From Limnohabitans planktonicus II-D5 (GTDB lineage: Bacteria; Pseudomonadota; Gammaproteobacteria; Burkholderiales; Burkholderiaceae_C): DNA of 64,000 bases. Made by a program: the position numbers and the translations under genes. Below, in pieces: positions 51,438 to 60,968 of the stretch (position 1 is its first letter; every line of letters begins with the position of its first letter). Below the pieces are notes generated by a model. The model worked only from the letters and a program-made list of their open reading frames with translations. It was not told the origin of the DNA and did not search any database. The stretch spans positions 1 to 64,000 of the forward strand of contig NZ_LFYT02000002.1 in assembly GCF_001270065.2 (NCBI RefSeq), in the 5' to 3' direction.

Positions 51438-53549
51438 TCAGTTGAATGTCTTGCCTTCGGCCACCAAGCGTGCCAACAGGGGCGCGGGCTGCCAGAATTG
51501 GGCGTCGTCGTGCGGGTTCTTGGCAAAGCGCTTCATGGCTTCGGCCACGTTGAACAGGCCCACGGTATCGGCGTAGTTCATGGGGCCACCGCGCCAGAAC
51601 GGGAAGCCATAACCGGTGATGTAGACCATGTCGATGTCGCTGGCCTTGCTGGCAATGCCCTCTTCCAGAATGTGGGCAGCTTCGTTGACCAGCGAGAACA
51701 CCAGGCGCTGCACAATTTCTTCGTCGGAAATCTTGCGGGCCGTGATGCCCAAAGCGGCGCGGTGCTTTTCGATCATCTCGACCACCACGGGGCTGGGGAT
51801 CGCGTCGCGTTTGCCGGCTTGGTAGTCGTACCAGCCTGCACCGGTTTTTTGGCCGTAACGGCCCATCTCGCAGAGCAAGTCAGCGGTTTTGCTGTACTTG
51901 AGGTCGGGCTTTTCTGTGTAGCGACGCTTGCGGATCGCCCAGCCAATGTCGTTGCCCGCCAAGTCGCCCATGCGAAATGGTCCCATGGCAAAGCCGAATT
52001 TCTCGACCGCCTTGTCGACCTGCGCGGGGGTGCAGCCTTCTTCGATCAAAAAGCCAGCTTGGCGACTGTATTGCTCGATCATGCGGTTGCCGATGAAGCC
52101 ATCGCACACGCCCGAGACCACCGAGGTCTTCCTGATCTTCTTGCCAATGGCCATCACGGTGGCCAGCACGTCTTTGCCGGTTTGGGCACCGCGCACCACT
52201 TCGAGCAGCTTCATCACATTGGCCGGGCTGAAGAAGTGCATGCCGATCACGTCTTGTGGACGCTTGGTGAAGCTGGCGATCTTGTTCACATCCAAGGTGG
52301 AGGTGTTGGACGCCAAAATCGCGCCAGGCTTCATCACTTCGTCGAGCTTCTTGAAGACGGCTTCTTTCACGCCCATTTCTTCGAACACGGCTTCGATCAC
52401 CAAATCAGCCTGGCCGATGTCGTCGTAGCTCAGCGTGGTCGACAACAGCGCCATGCGCTCGTCGTATTTTTCTTGTTTGAGCTTGCCTTTTTTGACCTGA
52501 GCTTCGTAGTTCTTGCGGATGGTGGCCACGCCACGGTCCAACGCGTCTTGTTTCATTTCCAGAATCTTGACCGGGATGCCCGCGTTCAGGAAGTTCATCG
52601 AAATGCCGCCACCCATGGTGCCTGCACCAATGACGGCGATGCTCTGGATGTCTCGCTTGGGGGTGTCGGCGGGCACATCGGGGATCTTGCTGGCTGCACG
52701 GTCGGCCATGAAGATGTGACGCAAAGCACGGCTTTCAGGGGTGAGCATCAGGTTCATGAAGATGTCACGCTCAACGAGCATGCCGTCTTCAAACTTCTTC
52801 TTCGTGGCGGCCTCAACGGCGTCCACGCACTTGACGGGTGCGGGCAGGTTTTTGGCCATGCCTTTGACCATGTTGCGGGTGAACTGGAAGTACGCATCAC
52901 CTTGTGGGTGCTTGCAAGGCAGGTTGCGCACCAGCGGCAACGGGCTGCCATCGGCGTGGGCTGCGGCCACTTTGCGTGCCAGGCCCAAGGCTTCTTCAGG
53001 CAGGCTCTCGGCCGATTGGGCCATGGCATCAAATAGCTTTTGGCCGGGCAACATGGCCAGCATTTCGCTTTTGATGGCTTCGCCGCTGACGATCATGTTG
53101 AGCGCGGGCTCGACACCGATCACACGGGGCAGGCGCTGCGTGCCGCCCGCGCCGGGGATGAGACCCAGCTTGACTTCGGGCAAGGCAATGGAGGTGCCGG
53201 GCGCTGCGATGCGGTAGTGGCAACCCAGGGCCAGCTCCAGCCCGCCGCCCATGGCGACAGAGTGGATGGCCGCCACAACCGGCTTGGCCGAGTTTTCGCA
53301 AGCGCGGATCACGCTCAGCAAATTCGGTTCCTGAATGGCTTTAGGCGAGCCAAACTCACGGATGTCCGCACCGCCCGAAAAAGCTTTGCCGCCGCCGGTG
53401 ATGACGATGGCTTTGACGGTGGTGTCGTTGTTGGCTTTTTCCAGTCCCTCCGTGATGCCGATGCGGGTGGACAGACCCAAACCGTTGACCGGCGGGTTCG
53501 TCAGTGTGATGACCGCGACATCGCCGTGGACTTTGTATTCAGCTGTCAT
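51438..53549 (-). CDS. FadB/FadJ-like multifunctional protein (enoyl-CoA hydratase/3-hydroxyacyl-CoA dehydrogenase)
   Basis: A 703-residue two-enzyme protein. The hydratase half has ITGGGKAFSGGADIRE, then IHSVAMGGGLELALGCHYR with the active Glu. The dehydrogenase half has VIGAGTMGGGISMNFLNAG, the NAD site, then KTSVVSGVCDGFIGNRM and TGYGFPFWRGGPMNYAD. It converts enoyl-CoA to 3-ketoacyl-CoA. It precedes the thiolase on the same strand. Confidence 0.94.
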   Translation of the reverse strand: MTAEYKVHGDVAVITLTNPPVNGLGLSTRIGITEGLEKANNDTTVKAIVITGGGKAFSGGADIREFGSPKAIQEPNLLSVIRACENSAKPVVAAIHSVAMGGGLELALGCHYRIAAPGTSIALPEVKLGLIPGAGGTQRLPRVIGVEPALNMIVSGEAIKSEMLAMLPGQKLFDAMAQSAESLPEEALGLARKVAAAHADGSPLPLVRNLPCKHPQGDAYFQFTRNMVKGMAKNLPAPVKCVDAVEAATKKKFEDGMLVERDIFMNLMLTPESRALRHIFMADRAASKIPDVPADTPKRDIQSIAVIGAGTMGGGISMNFLNAGIPVKILEMKQDALDRGVATIRKNYEAQVKKGKLKQEKYDERMALLSTTLSYDDIGQADLVIEAVFEEMGVKEAVFKKLDEVMKPGAILASNTSTLDVNKIASFTKRPQDVIGMHFFSPANVMKLLEVVRGAQTGKDVLATVMAIGKKIRKTSVVSGVCDGFIGNRMIEQYSRQAGFLIEEGCTPAQVDKAVEKFGFAMGPFRMGDLAGNDIGWAIRKRRYTEKPDLKYSKTADLLCEMGRYGQKTGAGWYDYQAGKRDAIPSPVVVEMIEKHRAALGITARKISDEEIVQRLVFSLVNEAAHILEEGIASKASDIDMVYITGYGFPFWRGGPMNYADTVGLFNVAEAMKRFAKNPHDDAQFWQPAPLLARLVAEGKTFN

Positions 53550-53671
53550 GCTGGATTTCCTTTGCGTAAAGTAAAGCTTTGGACAAAAAAGAACGGTCGT
53601 TCTATTTTGACTGTGATTGTAGGGGCTGAACGATCAAAATGGCGAGCCCTTTGTCTCAATCGGGACGAATT

Positions 53672-54367
53672 TCAGACTTCCAGCCATTCCTTGCGAATGT
53701 AGGCGTTTTGCCGCAACTCAGCGGGGGTGCCATCAAAGACGATGCTGCCGTGGCCCATGACCAATGTTCGGTCAGAAATGTTCATGGCAATGGTGAGCTT
53801 TTGCTCGATCAAGAGTACAGAAATGCCGCGATTTTTGAGTTCCTGAAGGTACTGCCCCACCAGTTCGACAATTTTGGGGGCAAGGCCTTCGGTGGGCTCG
53901 TCAATGATGATGAGTTGAGGATCGCCCATGAGGGTGCGGCAAAGCGTCAACATTTGCTGTTCGCCTCCCGACAAAACCCCCGCTTCTGTGTGCTCTCGCT
54001 CTTTGAGGCGGGGAAACAGGGCATACATGTCATCAAATGACCAACGGCTGTTTTTGGCACCCGATTTCTGCCCCAGTTGCAGGTTTTGTGAAACCGTCAA
54101 TTTGGGAAAGATGTCGCGGTTTTCGGGCACATAGCCCAGACCCAAGTGCGCCACTTCGTAAGCTTTTTTGCCTTGAATCGGCTGCCCTTGCCACTCAATC
54201 TGGCCCTCGCAGTCGACCAGGCCCATGATGGCTTTGGCCGTGGTCGAACGGCCCGAGCCGTTGCGCCCGAGCAAAGCCACGATCTCGCCCTGGCCCACCT
54301 CAAAATTCACGCCATGCAGCACATGGCTCTTGCCGTAATAGGCGTGCAGGTTGTCTACTTTAAGCAT
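53672..54367 (-). CDS. livF: Branched-chain amino acid ABC transporter ATP-binding protein
   Basis: A 231-residue LivF ATPase. Walker A reads GRNGSGRSTT, with Arg where Lys is usual. The signature VLSGGEQQML and Walker B LIIIDEP(TEG) are normal. The last residues are EWLEV. Its start is one base after the livG stop. It powers branched-chain amino acid or related substrate uptake. Confidence 0.93.
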   Translation of the reverse strand: MLKVDNLHAYYGKSHVLHGVNFEVGQGEIVALLGRNGSGRSTTAKAIMGLVDCEGQIEWQGQPIQGKKAYEVAHLGLGYVPENRDIFPKLTVSQNLQLGQKSGAKNSRWSFDDMYALFPRLKEREHTEAGVLSGGEQQMLTLCRTLMGDPQLIIIDEPTEGLAPKIVELVGQYLQELKNRGISVLLIEQKLTIAMNISDRTLVMGHGSIVFDGTPAELRQNAYIRKEWLEV

Positions 54368-54368
54368 G

Positions 54369-55142
54369 TCAGTGGCCTCCTACCTGGCTGTCGGCCACAC
54401 TGGAGCCCAGATAAGCCTCTTGAACTTTGGCGTTGGCTCGCACGGCTTGGGGCGTGTCAAAAGCAATCACCTCACCATACACCACCACCGCAATTTTGTC
54501 GGCCAAACCGAACACCACACCCATGTCGTGCTCCACCGTGAGCAAGGTTTTGCCCACCGTGACCTCCTTGATGAGCTGAATGAAACGCGAGGTCTCGCTC
54601 TTGCTCATGCCCGCCGTCGGTTCGTCCAGCAAGATCACATCCGAGCCTCCGGCAATGGTCACACCAATCTCCAGCGCCCTTTGCTCGGCATAGGTCAGAT
54701 TAATGGCGAGCACATCGCGTTTTTTGTTCAAGCGAATCATCTCCAACAGCTGGTCGGTGCGTTCGTTGGCGTCTTTCAGACCCGACAGGAACTTGAAGAA
54801 GGTGTATTTGTAGCCCAGACTCCAGAGGACCGCGCAGCGCAGGTTCTCGAACACACTCAGCTTGGGAAAGATGTTGGTGATCTGAAAGCTGCGCGACAGC
54901 CCCATGCGGTTGATCTCGTAAGGCGTTTTGTGCTGAATAGCTTGGCCACCCAGCAAAATCTCGCCGCTCGTCGGCCCAAAGCGGCCGCTGATCAGGTTGA
55001 ACAGGGTGGACTTGCCCGCGCCGTTGGGGCCAATCACGGCCACACGCTCGCCAGGCGAAACCGCCAGGTTCACACCCCGGATGATTTCGGTCTTGCCGAA
55101 GTTCTTGCGAAGGTCTTTGAGTTCAAGTGCATAGGTGCTCAT
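54369..55142 (-). CDS. livG: Branched-chain amino acid ABC transporter ATP-binding protein
   Basis: A 257-residue LivG ATPase. Walker A GPNGAGKSTLFN is canonical, with the signature region (TYAEQRALEIGVTIAGG in place of LSGGQ) and Walker B DVILLDEPTAGMS. It overlaps the livM stop codon by four bases. With LivF it forms the ATPase pair of the uptake system. Confidence 0.93.
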   Translation of the reverse strand: MSTYALELKDLRKNFGKTEIIRGVNLAVSPGERVAVIGPNGAGKSTLFNLISGRFGPTSGEILLGGQAIQHKTPYEINRMGLSRSFQITNIFPKLSVFENLRCAVLWSLGYKYTFFKFLSGLKDANERTDQLLEMIRLNKKRDVLAINLTYAEQRALEIGVTIAGGSDVILLDEPTAGMSKSETSRFIQLIKEVTVGKTLLTVEHDMGVVFGLADKIAVVVYGEVIAFDTPQAVRANAKVQEAYLGSSVADSQVGGH

Positions 55143-56431
55143 GCTGCGTTCTCCCGGCGCTTGATTTCTTTTTCGATGTCGGTCTGAATCTCGCCCCAGT
55201 CACGCGCAAACTGACGGCGGGCCAACTCAAACAAGCCCAAGCCTGTCAGCATGACAAACGCCGAACCGAACCAGCTGTCCAGGCTTTTGGCGTTCAGCGT
55301 GGCCCCCATGAACTTGACCGTGTCTCCCAAGGCCGAATTGAGCTGCAGGTGGTAGACCATCTCGATCATGGCCCCGGCACCCGCCAGCATGACGATCGCC
55401 GTCAAGCCCAGGCCCAGGTAACTGGCCCAAATTTGGCGAAGCTTGCCAAACTTGGCCACCCGCAGGTTCATCATGATCAAGCTGGCAATGCCGCCAGGTG
55501 CGTACATGACCATGAACAAGAACACCAGACCCAGGTACAAAAGCCAGGCCTTGGTCAGCTCGGACAGCAGCACAAAGGCAATGATCATCAAAATCGCGCC
55601 GATGATGGGACCAAAAAAGAAGGTGGCTCCGCCCAAAAAGGTGAAGAGCAAATAAGCGCCCGAGCGCCCTGCCCCCACCACTTCTGCGGTCACGATCTCG
55701 AAGTTGAGTGCGCCCAAGCCCCCGGCAATGCCTGCAAAAAAGCCTGCAATGATGAAGGCCATGTAGCGCACGCGTTGGGTGTTGTAGCCAATGAATTCCA
55801 CGCGCTCGGGGTTGTCGCGCACGGCGTTCAAAATGCGGCCCAGCGGCGTTTGCGTGAAGGCATACATGAGCGCCACACACACAAAGGTGTAGATGGCGAT
55901 CAGGTAGTACACCTGAATTTGAGGGCCGTAAGTGAGGCCAAAAAAGGCCTCGCCCGCCACCCGGTTGCCCGACACGCCTGCCTCGCCGCCAAAAAACTCG
56001 GAGAACATGAGCGACATGGCAAACACCAGCTCGGCCACGCCCAGCGTGATCATGGCAAACGGGGTGCCCGATTTGCGCGTGGTCACCCAGCCCAGCAAGA
56101 TGGCAAAGCCCATGCCCGCCACGCCGCCCACGATGGGCAGCAGGCTGACCGGAATGTGCAGCTTGCCGCCGCTCACGGCATTGAGCGCGTGGATGGCCAT
56201 GTAAGAGCCCAGGCCGGTGTAGACCGCATGGCCAAAGCTCAACATGCCGCCTTGCCCCAACAAGATGTTGTAAGACAAGCAGGCAATGATGGCGATGCCC
56301 ATTTGAGCCAGCATGGTCACGGACAGGTTGCTGGTAAAGACCAGCGGCGCAGCCAGCAAGACCAGGGCGAACAGGCTCCAGATGACCCAGCGGCCCACGT
56401 TGTAAGGTTTGAATTTGTAAACAGCAGCCAT
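55139..56431 (-). CDS. livM: Branched-chain amino acid ABC transporter permease
   Basis: A 430-residue integral membrane permease with about ten hydrophobic segments. LSYNILLGQGGMLSFGHAVYTGLGSY is a LivM hallmark, and AVRDNPERVEFIGYNTQRVRY the cytoplasmic EAA-like loop. It partners LivH. The C-terminal charged tail (EIQTDIEKEIKRREN) is longer than usual. It ends overlapping livG. Confidence 0.93.
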   Translation of the reverse strand: MAAVYKFKPYNVGRWVIWSLFALVLLAAPLVFTSNLSVTMLAQMGIAIIACLSYNILLGQGGMLSFGHAVYTGLGSYMAIHALNAVSGGKLHIPVSLLPIVGGVAGMGFAILLGWVTTRKSGTPFAMITLGVAELVFAMSLMFSEFFGGEAGVSGNRVAGEAFFGLTYGPQIQVYYLIAIYTFVCVALMYAFTQTPLGRILNAVRDNPERVEFIGYNTQRVRYMAFIIAGFFAGIAGGLGALNFEIVTAEVVGAGRSGAYLLFTFLGGATFFFGPIIGAILMIIAFVLLSELTKAWLLYLGLVFLFMVMYAPGGIASLIMMNLRVAKFGKLRQIWASYLGLGLTAIVMLAGAGAMIEMVYHLQLNSALGDTVKFMGATLNAKSLDSWFGSAFVMLTGLGLFELARRQFARDWGEIQTDIEKEIKRRENAA

Positions 56432-56434
56432 GTC

Positions 56435-57469
56435 TTAACCCTCGCGTGTGCCCAAAAGACCCTTGGGCCGGAAGATCAGGATCAGTACCAAAAACAGGTA
56501 GGGCAAGATGGGCGCGACCTGCGACAGCGTGAGCTTGGCAAAGGAGTTTTCCTGTGTGGCAGCCGACAAGGCCCAGCCCATGTCTTTGGCCAGCGTCAAG
56601 AAGGAATAGTCAATGGCCACAGCAAAAGTCTGGATGACGCCGATCAGGATGGACGCCAAAAAGGCCCCCGACAGCGAACCCATGCCCCCCACCACCACGA
56701 CCACGAAGATGACCGAGCCCACGGTGGCAGCCATGGCAGGTTCTGTCACGAAGGTGCTGCCGCCAATCACGCCCGCCAGCCCGGCGAGGCCCGTGCCCGC
56801 ACCAAACACCAGCATGAACACGCGTGGCACGTTGTGGCCGAGTGACTCCACCATTTCGGGGTGGGTCAGCGCAGCCTGAATGACCAAACCGATGCGGGTG
56901 CGGGTGAGCAAAAGCCACAAAGACATCAGCATCAGAAGCGCCACCAGCATCATGAAGCCGCGTGTGGCCGGAAACGGCGAGCACACCACACGGATGGCCG
57001 CATCGGCTGCACTGCACATCTCTGCAGGTGCCGCCCCCCAGACCACGCTCAGGCCATTGACCGAGTGGTTGATCAGCGTGAACGCCGAGCTGCGCAAGAT
57101 CTCGGGCGGCGGAAACTCCACTGCCGTGCGACCCCATACCAGTTGCACCAACTCCAGCACCACATAAGACAAACCAAAAGTGACCAGCAATTCAGGCACA
57201 TGGCCAAAAGGATGGACTTTGCGCAGCGTCAGGCGCTCAAACAGGGCACCGCATGCCCCGACCAAAAGGGGGGCCACGACCAATGCAGGCCAAAAGCCGA
57301 TCCACCCGGTGAGGGTGTAGCCGAAATAGGCCCCGATCATGTAAAAACTGGCGTGCGCAAAGTTGAGCACGCCCATCATGCTGAAAATCAGCGTCAGCCC
57401 GGAGCTGAGCATGAAGAGCAACAGTCCGTAACTGAGACCGTTGAGCATGGAGATGATGAAAAACTCCAT
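56435..57469 (-). CDS. livH: Branched-chain amino acid ABC transporter permease
   Basis: A 344-residue permease with about eight transmembrane segments. FIISMLNGLSYGLLLFMLSSGLTLIFSMMGVLNFAH is the LivH N-terminus (spread over residues 4-39), and VIQAALTHPEMVESLGHNVPRV is the cytoplasmic coupling loop. The start is at 57469. It lies 99 bases downstream of a terminator-like hairpin following livK. Confidence 0.93.
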   Translation of the reverse strand: MEFFIISMLNGLSYGLLLFMLSSGLTLIFSMMGVLNFAHASFYMIGAYFGYTLTGWIGFWPALVVAPLLVGACGALFERLTLRKVHPFGHVPELLVTFGLSYVVLELVQLVWGRTAVEFPPPEILRSSAFTLINHSVNGLSVVWGAAPAEMCSAADAAIRVVCSPFPATRGFMMLVALLMLMSLWLLLTRTRIGLVIQAALTHPEMVESLGHNVPRVFMLVFGAGTGLAGLAGVIGGSTFVTEPAMAATVGSVIFVVVVVGGMGSLSGAFLASILIGVIQTFAVAIDYSFLTLAKDMGWALSAATQENSFAKLTLSQVAPILPYLFLVLILIFRPKGLLGTREG

Positions 57470-57562
57470 AAAAACTTTCCAGACCCTCTGGGGTCTAACT
57501 GCGTTACCGAAAGTGGGTTTGAACACTCAAACCCCAACCATATCCAAGGCCACAGGCCCATG

Positions 57563-57594
57563 AAAAAGCCCGATGAACATCACGTTGATCGGGC
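57563..57594 (-). terminator. Attenuating Rho-independent terminator between livK and livH
   Basis: On the minus strand arms GCCCGAT and ATCGGGC, with a loop CAACGTGATGTTC, are followed by TTTTTC. It stands between livK and livH, so livK can be made in excess of the transport genes. Confidence 0.8.
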
Positions 57595-57668
57595 CTGAAC
57601 CCTATCGACTTGCACAGCACAGAACCGTGGGCGCTGCGCTGCGCAAGACTGGCCGCCAAGCGGCACCC

Positions 57669-58901
57669 TTAGCCAGGGCGTTTCATCTGGCAGCTGGTAG
57701 GCGTGCTGGAGACGTAAGACGGGAATTCCTTGACGGGAGCCAAAGTCATGCCGGTGTTCTCGGGGCTGTAGGGGAACTTCTTGTCCGCCTTTTGCCACAC
57801 GGTCATGTACAGCGGTTGCTGCAACTGGTGGTCTGCTTTGCGGATTTCGACGTCGCCATTGTGGGTCGCGAATTTCAGACCAGACAACGCCGCTGCCACT
57901 TTGACCGGGTCGGTGGACTTGGCTTTGGCCATGGCATCACCCAGGGCCTGGTAAATCCGCACCACGGAGTGGGTGTAGAAGTCATCGTTGAACTTTTGCT
58001 TGAATTCAGCGGACCACTTGTCCATCTGGCCGCCCATGTTGTAGTGACCATAAGCGATCTGGTACACCCGTCCTGCACCGCCCTGACCCAAGGCCGTGGG
58101 CGTGCCCGTGACGCCGGTGTAGTAGGTGTAGAACTTGCCGTTGTAGCCGCCTTCGTTGGCCGCCTTGACCAGCAAAGCCAGGTCAGAGCCCCAGTTGCCC
58201 GTGATCACGGTGTCTGCACCCGATGCCTTGATTTTTGCGATGTAGGGCGAGAAATCGCGCACCTGGGCCAGGGGGTGAAGGTCTTCACCCACGATTTGCA
58301 CACCCGGCATCTTGCGTGCGATGTTTTCCTTGGCGAACTTGACGACCTGGTGGCCGTGCGAGTAGTTCTGGTTGAACAGGTAAACCTTCTTGATGTCCTT
58401 GTCGTCCTTCATGAAGGTGGTCATGGCCTCGATCTTCATCGACGTGTCGGCGTCAAAGCGGAAGTGCCAGTAGCTGCACTTGCTGTTGGTGAAGTCCGGG
58501 TCCACAGCGGAGTGGTTGAGGAAAAGGATTTCCTTGCCGGGGTTGCGCTCGTTGTGCTTGTTCACGGCCTCAATCAAGGCACCAGCCACCGAAGAGCCAT
58601 TGCCCTGCGTGATGTAACGCACGCCTTGGTCCATGGCGGCTTTGAGCGCGTTCAGGCTTTCAGCGGGGCTCAATTTGTTGTCGATGCCAATCACCTCAAA
58701 CTTGACGCCCGCGGGGTTGGTCTTGCTGAATTTTTCGGCGAAAAACTGGAAGCTTTTCAGCTGGTTGCTGCCCACGGGGGCCATCAAGCCGGACAGCGGA
58801 TCGATCCAGGCAATTTTGACGGTTTCGCCCTTTTGCGCGTGAGCACCGATGGAACATGCAGCCAAAGCAGCGGCAGCGATCAGGCGGGTGGTGGTTTTCA
58901 T
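57669..58901 (-). CDS. livK: Branched-chain amino acid ABC transporter substrate-binding protein
   Basis: A 410-residue secreted binding protein. The signal peptide is about 22 residues (ending SIGAHAQ). GETVKIAWIDPLSGLMAPVG is the first lobe, and IGIDNKLSPAESLNALKAAMD and HQVVKFAKENIARKMPGVQI are typical. The exact substrate may be a branched-chain amino acid, amide or a related molecule. It precedes a terminator and then livHMGF. Confidence 0.93.
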   Translation of the reverse strand: MKTTTRLIAAAALAACSIGAHAQKGETVKIAWIDPLSGLMAPVGSNQLKSFQFFAEKFSKTNPAGVKFEVIGIDNKLSPAESLNALKAAMDQGVRYITQGNGSSVAGALIEAVNKHNERNPGKEILFLNHSAVDPDFTNSKCSYWHFRFDADTSMKIEAMTTFMKDDKDIKKVYLFNQNYSHGHQVVKFAKENIARKMPGVQIVGEDLHPLAQVRDFSPYIAKIKASGADTVITGNWGSDLALLVKAANEGGYNGKFYTYYTGVTGTPTALGQGGAGRVYQIAYGHYNMGGQMDKWSAEFKQKFNDDFYTHSVVRIYQALGDAMAKAKSTDPVKVAAALSGLKFATHNGDVEIRKADHQLQQPLYMTVWQKADKKFPYSPENTGMTLAPVKEFPSYVSSTPTSCQMKRPG

Positions 58902-59214
58902 TCAAGGTCTCCTGCGTTGTAAATCAAAACAATGTCAGCGTAACCGCTGAACTCACGAACGGGCTCGGGGTTTGCCCCTAAGGCTTATCACCCAAGCGAC
59001 TTAACCTGTTGATCCGGCACGCTGAAGTTTGAAATGCGTGAGAAATGCCATCTCGTCGGTACTCGCAGAGTCCGACATGATGGGTTTTGACACAGGCCCA
59101 TGTCGTTATCTTCGACGGGCGACCTAGAGCATCTTTTGGCATTGAAAACTTCACAGAGCCGAATCAATAGCGAATGACCCGAGCGACGTGATCGGCGCAC
59201 AGGCACAACAGGCA
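58902..59214. repeat. Intergenic region containing a complete MITE-like repeat (59009-59167)
   Basis: From TTGATCCGGCACGCTG at 59009 to GAGCCGAATCAA at 59167 the sequence matches the opposite strand of the repeat at 1840-2002: outer arms, CGTCGGTACTCGCAGAGTCC and GTCTTCGAC-type inner arms are in the same order. It lies between the acyl-CoA synthetase stop (59215) and livK (58902), and may stop or stabilise transcripts. No gene is visible. Confidence 0.8.
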
Positions 59215-60843
59215 TCAAAGGCCCGGCAACACGTAATCGGCCAGTTGCTCGCGCAAGCGGGTTTTGAGCATCTTGCCGGTGCCGCCCAGTGGAATGGCGT
59301 CGACAAAGACCACATCGTCCGGGATCTGCCATTTGGCGGTCTTGCCTTCGTAGAAGGCCAGCAGCGCTTCACGCGTGACGTCTGCGCCGGGCTTTTTGAC
59401 CACGCACACAATCGGCCGCTCGTCCCACTTGGGGTGGCGCATGCCGATGCAAGCGGCCATGGCCACAGCCGGGTGGGCCATGGCGATGTTCTCCACATCG
59501 ATTGAGCTGATCCATTCGCCGCCCGACTTGATCACGTCTTTGCTGCGGTCAGTGATTTGCATGAAGCCATCGGTGTCGATGGTGGCCACATCGCCTGTGG
59601 GGAACCAGCCGTCCACCAAGGGGTTGCCGCCTTCTTGCTTGTAATAAGAGGCAATCACCCAAGGGCCTTTGACCAGCAAGTCACCGGCTGATTTGCCGTC
59701 GTGCGGCAAGGCCTGACCCTCAGCGTCCACGATCTTCATGTCAATGCCGAAGATGCATCGGCCTTGTTTCATGCGCAGCTTCATTTGCTGCTCGGCTGGC
59801 AGGCTCAGGTGCTTGTTCTTCAGGGTGCAGACCGTGCCCAGCGGGCTGAGTTCGGTCATGCCCCAGGCGTGCAGCACGTCCACGTTGTAGTTCTGACGGA
59901 AGGCGTCGATCATGGCCGGTGGGCAGGCCGAGCCGCCAATGACTGTGCGATTGAGCGTGCTGAACTTCAGGCCAGCTGGGGCCATGTGGCCCAGCAGCAT
60001 TTGCCACACGGTGGGCACGCCAGCGGCAAAGGTCACGCCCTCGGCCTCGATCAGTTCGTACACCGACTTGCCATCCAGCGCCGGGCCTGGGAACACCAGT
60101 TTGGCTCCCGCCATGGCCGCGCTGTAAGGGATGCCCCAGGCGTTGACGTGGAACATGGGCACCACGGGCAAGATCGAATCACGCGCCGAGATGCACATCG
60201 AGTCCGGCAAGGCAGCCGCGTAGGCGTGCAGCACGGTGGAGCGGTGGCTGTACAAAGCGCCCTTGGGGTTGCCCGTGGTGCCGCTGGTGTAGCACAAGCT
60301 GCAGGCGGTGTTTTCGTCGAGCTGCGGCCAGTCGTAGGTGCTGGGCTGCTGGCCCATCCAGGCCTCATAGCTCACCAGGTTCGGGATGCCGGTGCCCTCG
60401 GGCAGCTTGTCGGCGTCGCACAAAGCCACAAATTGGGTGATGGTTTTGCAATGGCTGTGCACCGCTTGCACCAGAGGCAAAAACGTCATGTCAAAGCACA
60501 GCACCTGGTCTTCGGCATGGTTGGCGATCCAGGCCAGCTGCTCAGGGTGCAAACGCGGGTTCATGGTGTGCAGCACGCGGCCCGAGCCGCTCACACCAAA
60601 GTACAGCTCCAGGTGGCGGTAACCGTTCCAGGCCAGCGTGGCGATGCGGGTGCCTTCAGGCAACTTTTGCGCATCCAGTGCGTTGGCCACCTGGCGTGAA
60701 CGGCGGGCCACATCGGACCAGGTGTAGCGGTGGATGTCGCCCTCCACCCGGCGCGAAACGACTTCACCATCACCGTGGTGTTGATCGGAAAATTCAATCA
60801 ACGAAGAAATCAGCAGCGATTGCTGTTGCATCAGTCCCAGCAT
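59215..60843 (-). CDS. Long- or medium-chain acyl-CoA synthetase
   Basis: A 542-residue AMP-forming ligase. [18 protein letters not shown] is the ATP-binding P-loop, with [22 protein letters not shown] and [15 protein letters not shown] the later core motifs and the catalytic Lys in GGTGKMLK. It activates fatty acids to acyl-CoA. The start [11 protein letters not shown] at 60843 is chosen over the extended frame. It supplies the acyl-CoA dehydrogenase and FadB-like proteins. Confidence 0.94.
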   Translation of the reverse strand: MLGLMQQQSLLISSLIEFSDQHHGDGEVVSRRVEGDIHRYTWSDVARRSRQVANALDAQKLPEGTRIATLAWNGYRHLELYFGVSGSGRVLHTMNPRLHPEQLAWIANHAEDQVLCFDMTFLPLVQAVHSHCKTITQFVALCDADKLPEGTGIPNLVSYEAWMGQQPSTYDWPQLDENTACSLCYTSGTTGNPKGALYSHRSTVLHAYAAALPDSMCISARDSILPVVPMFHVNAWGIPYSAAMAGAKLVFPGPALDGKSVYELIEAEGVTFAAGVPTVWQMLLGHMAPAGLKFSTLNRTVIGGSACPPAMIDAFRQNYNVDVLHAWGMTELSPLGTVCTLKNKHLSLPAEQQMKLRMKQGRCIFGIDMKIVDAEGQALPHDGKSAGDLLVKGPWVIASYYKQEGGNPLVDGWFPTGDVATIDTDGFMQITDRSKDVIKSGGEWISSIDVENIAMAHPAVAMAACIGMRHPKWDERPIVCVVKKPGADVTREALLAFYEGKTAKWQIPDDVVFVDAIPLGGTGKMLKTRLREQLADYVLPGL

Positions 60844-60968
60844 GGGGGTGTCTCCTGTCAGTTGGGTGGGGGGCTCAATCATTTCATTGTGCACCCGAGT
60901 TCGACGCAAGCCGGGGTTAAACCCCGCCAAACAGCGGGTGCTTGTCAAGGGCGTGACAATCAGACCCC

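Noticed and set aside
55127..56845. A 572-codon open frame on the plus strand opposite livM and livH
   Set aside because: Rich in His/Gln/Arg, as expected for the antisense of GC-rich membrane-protein genes; no domain seen.
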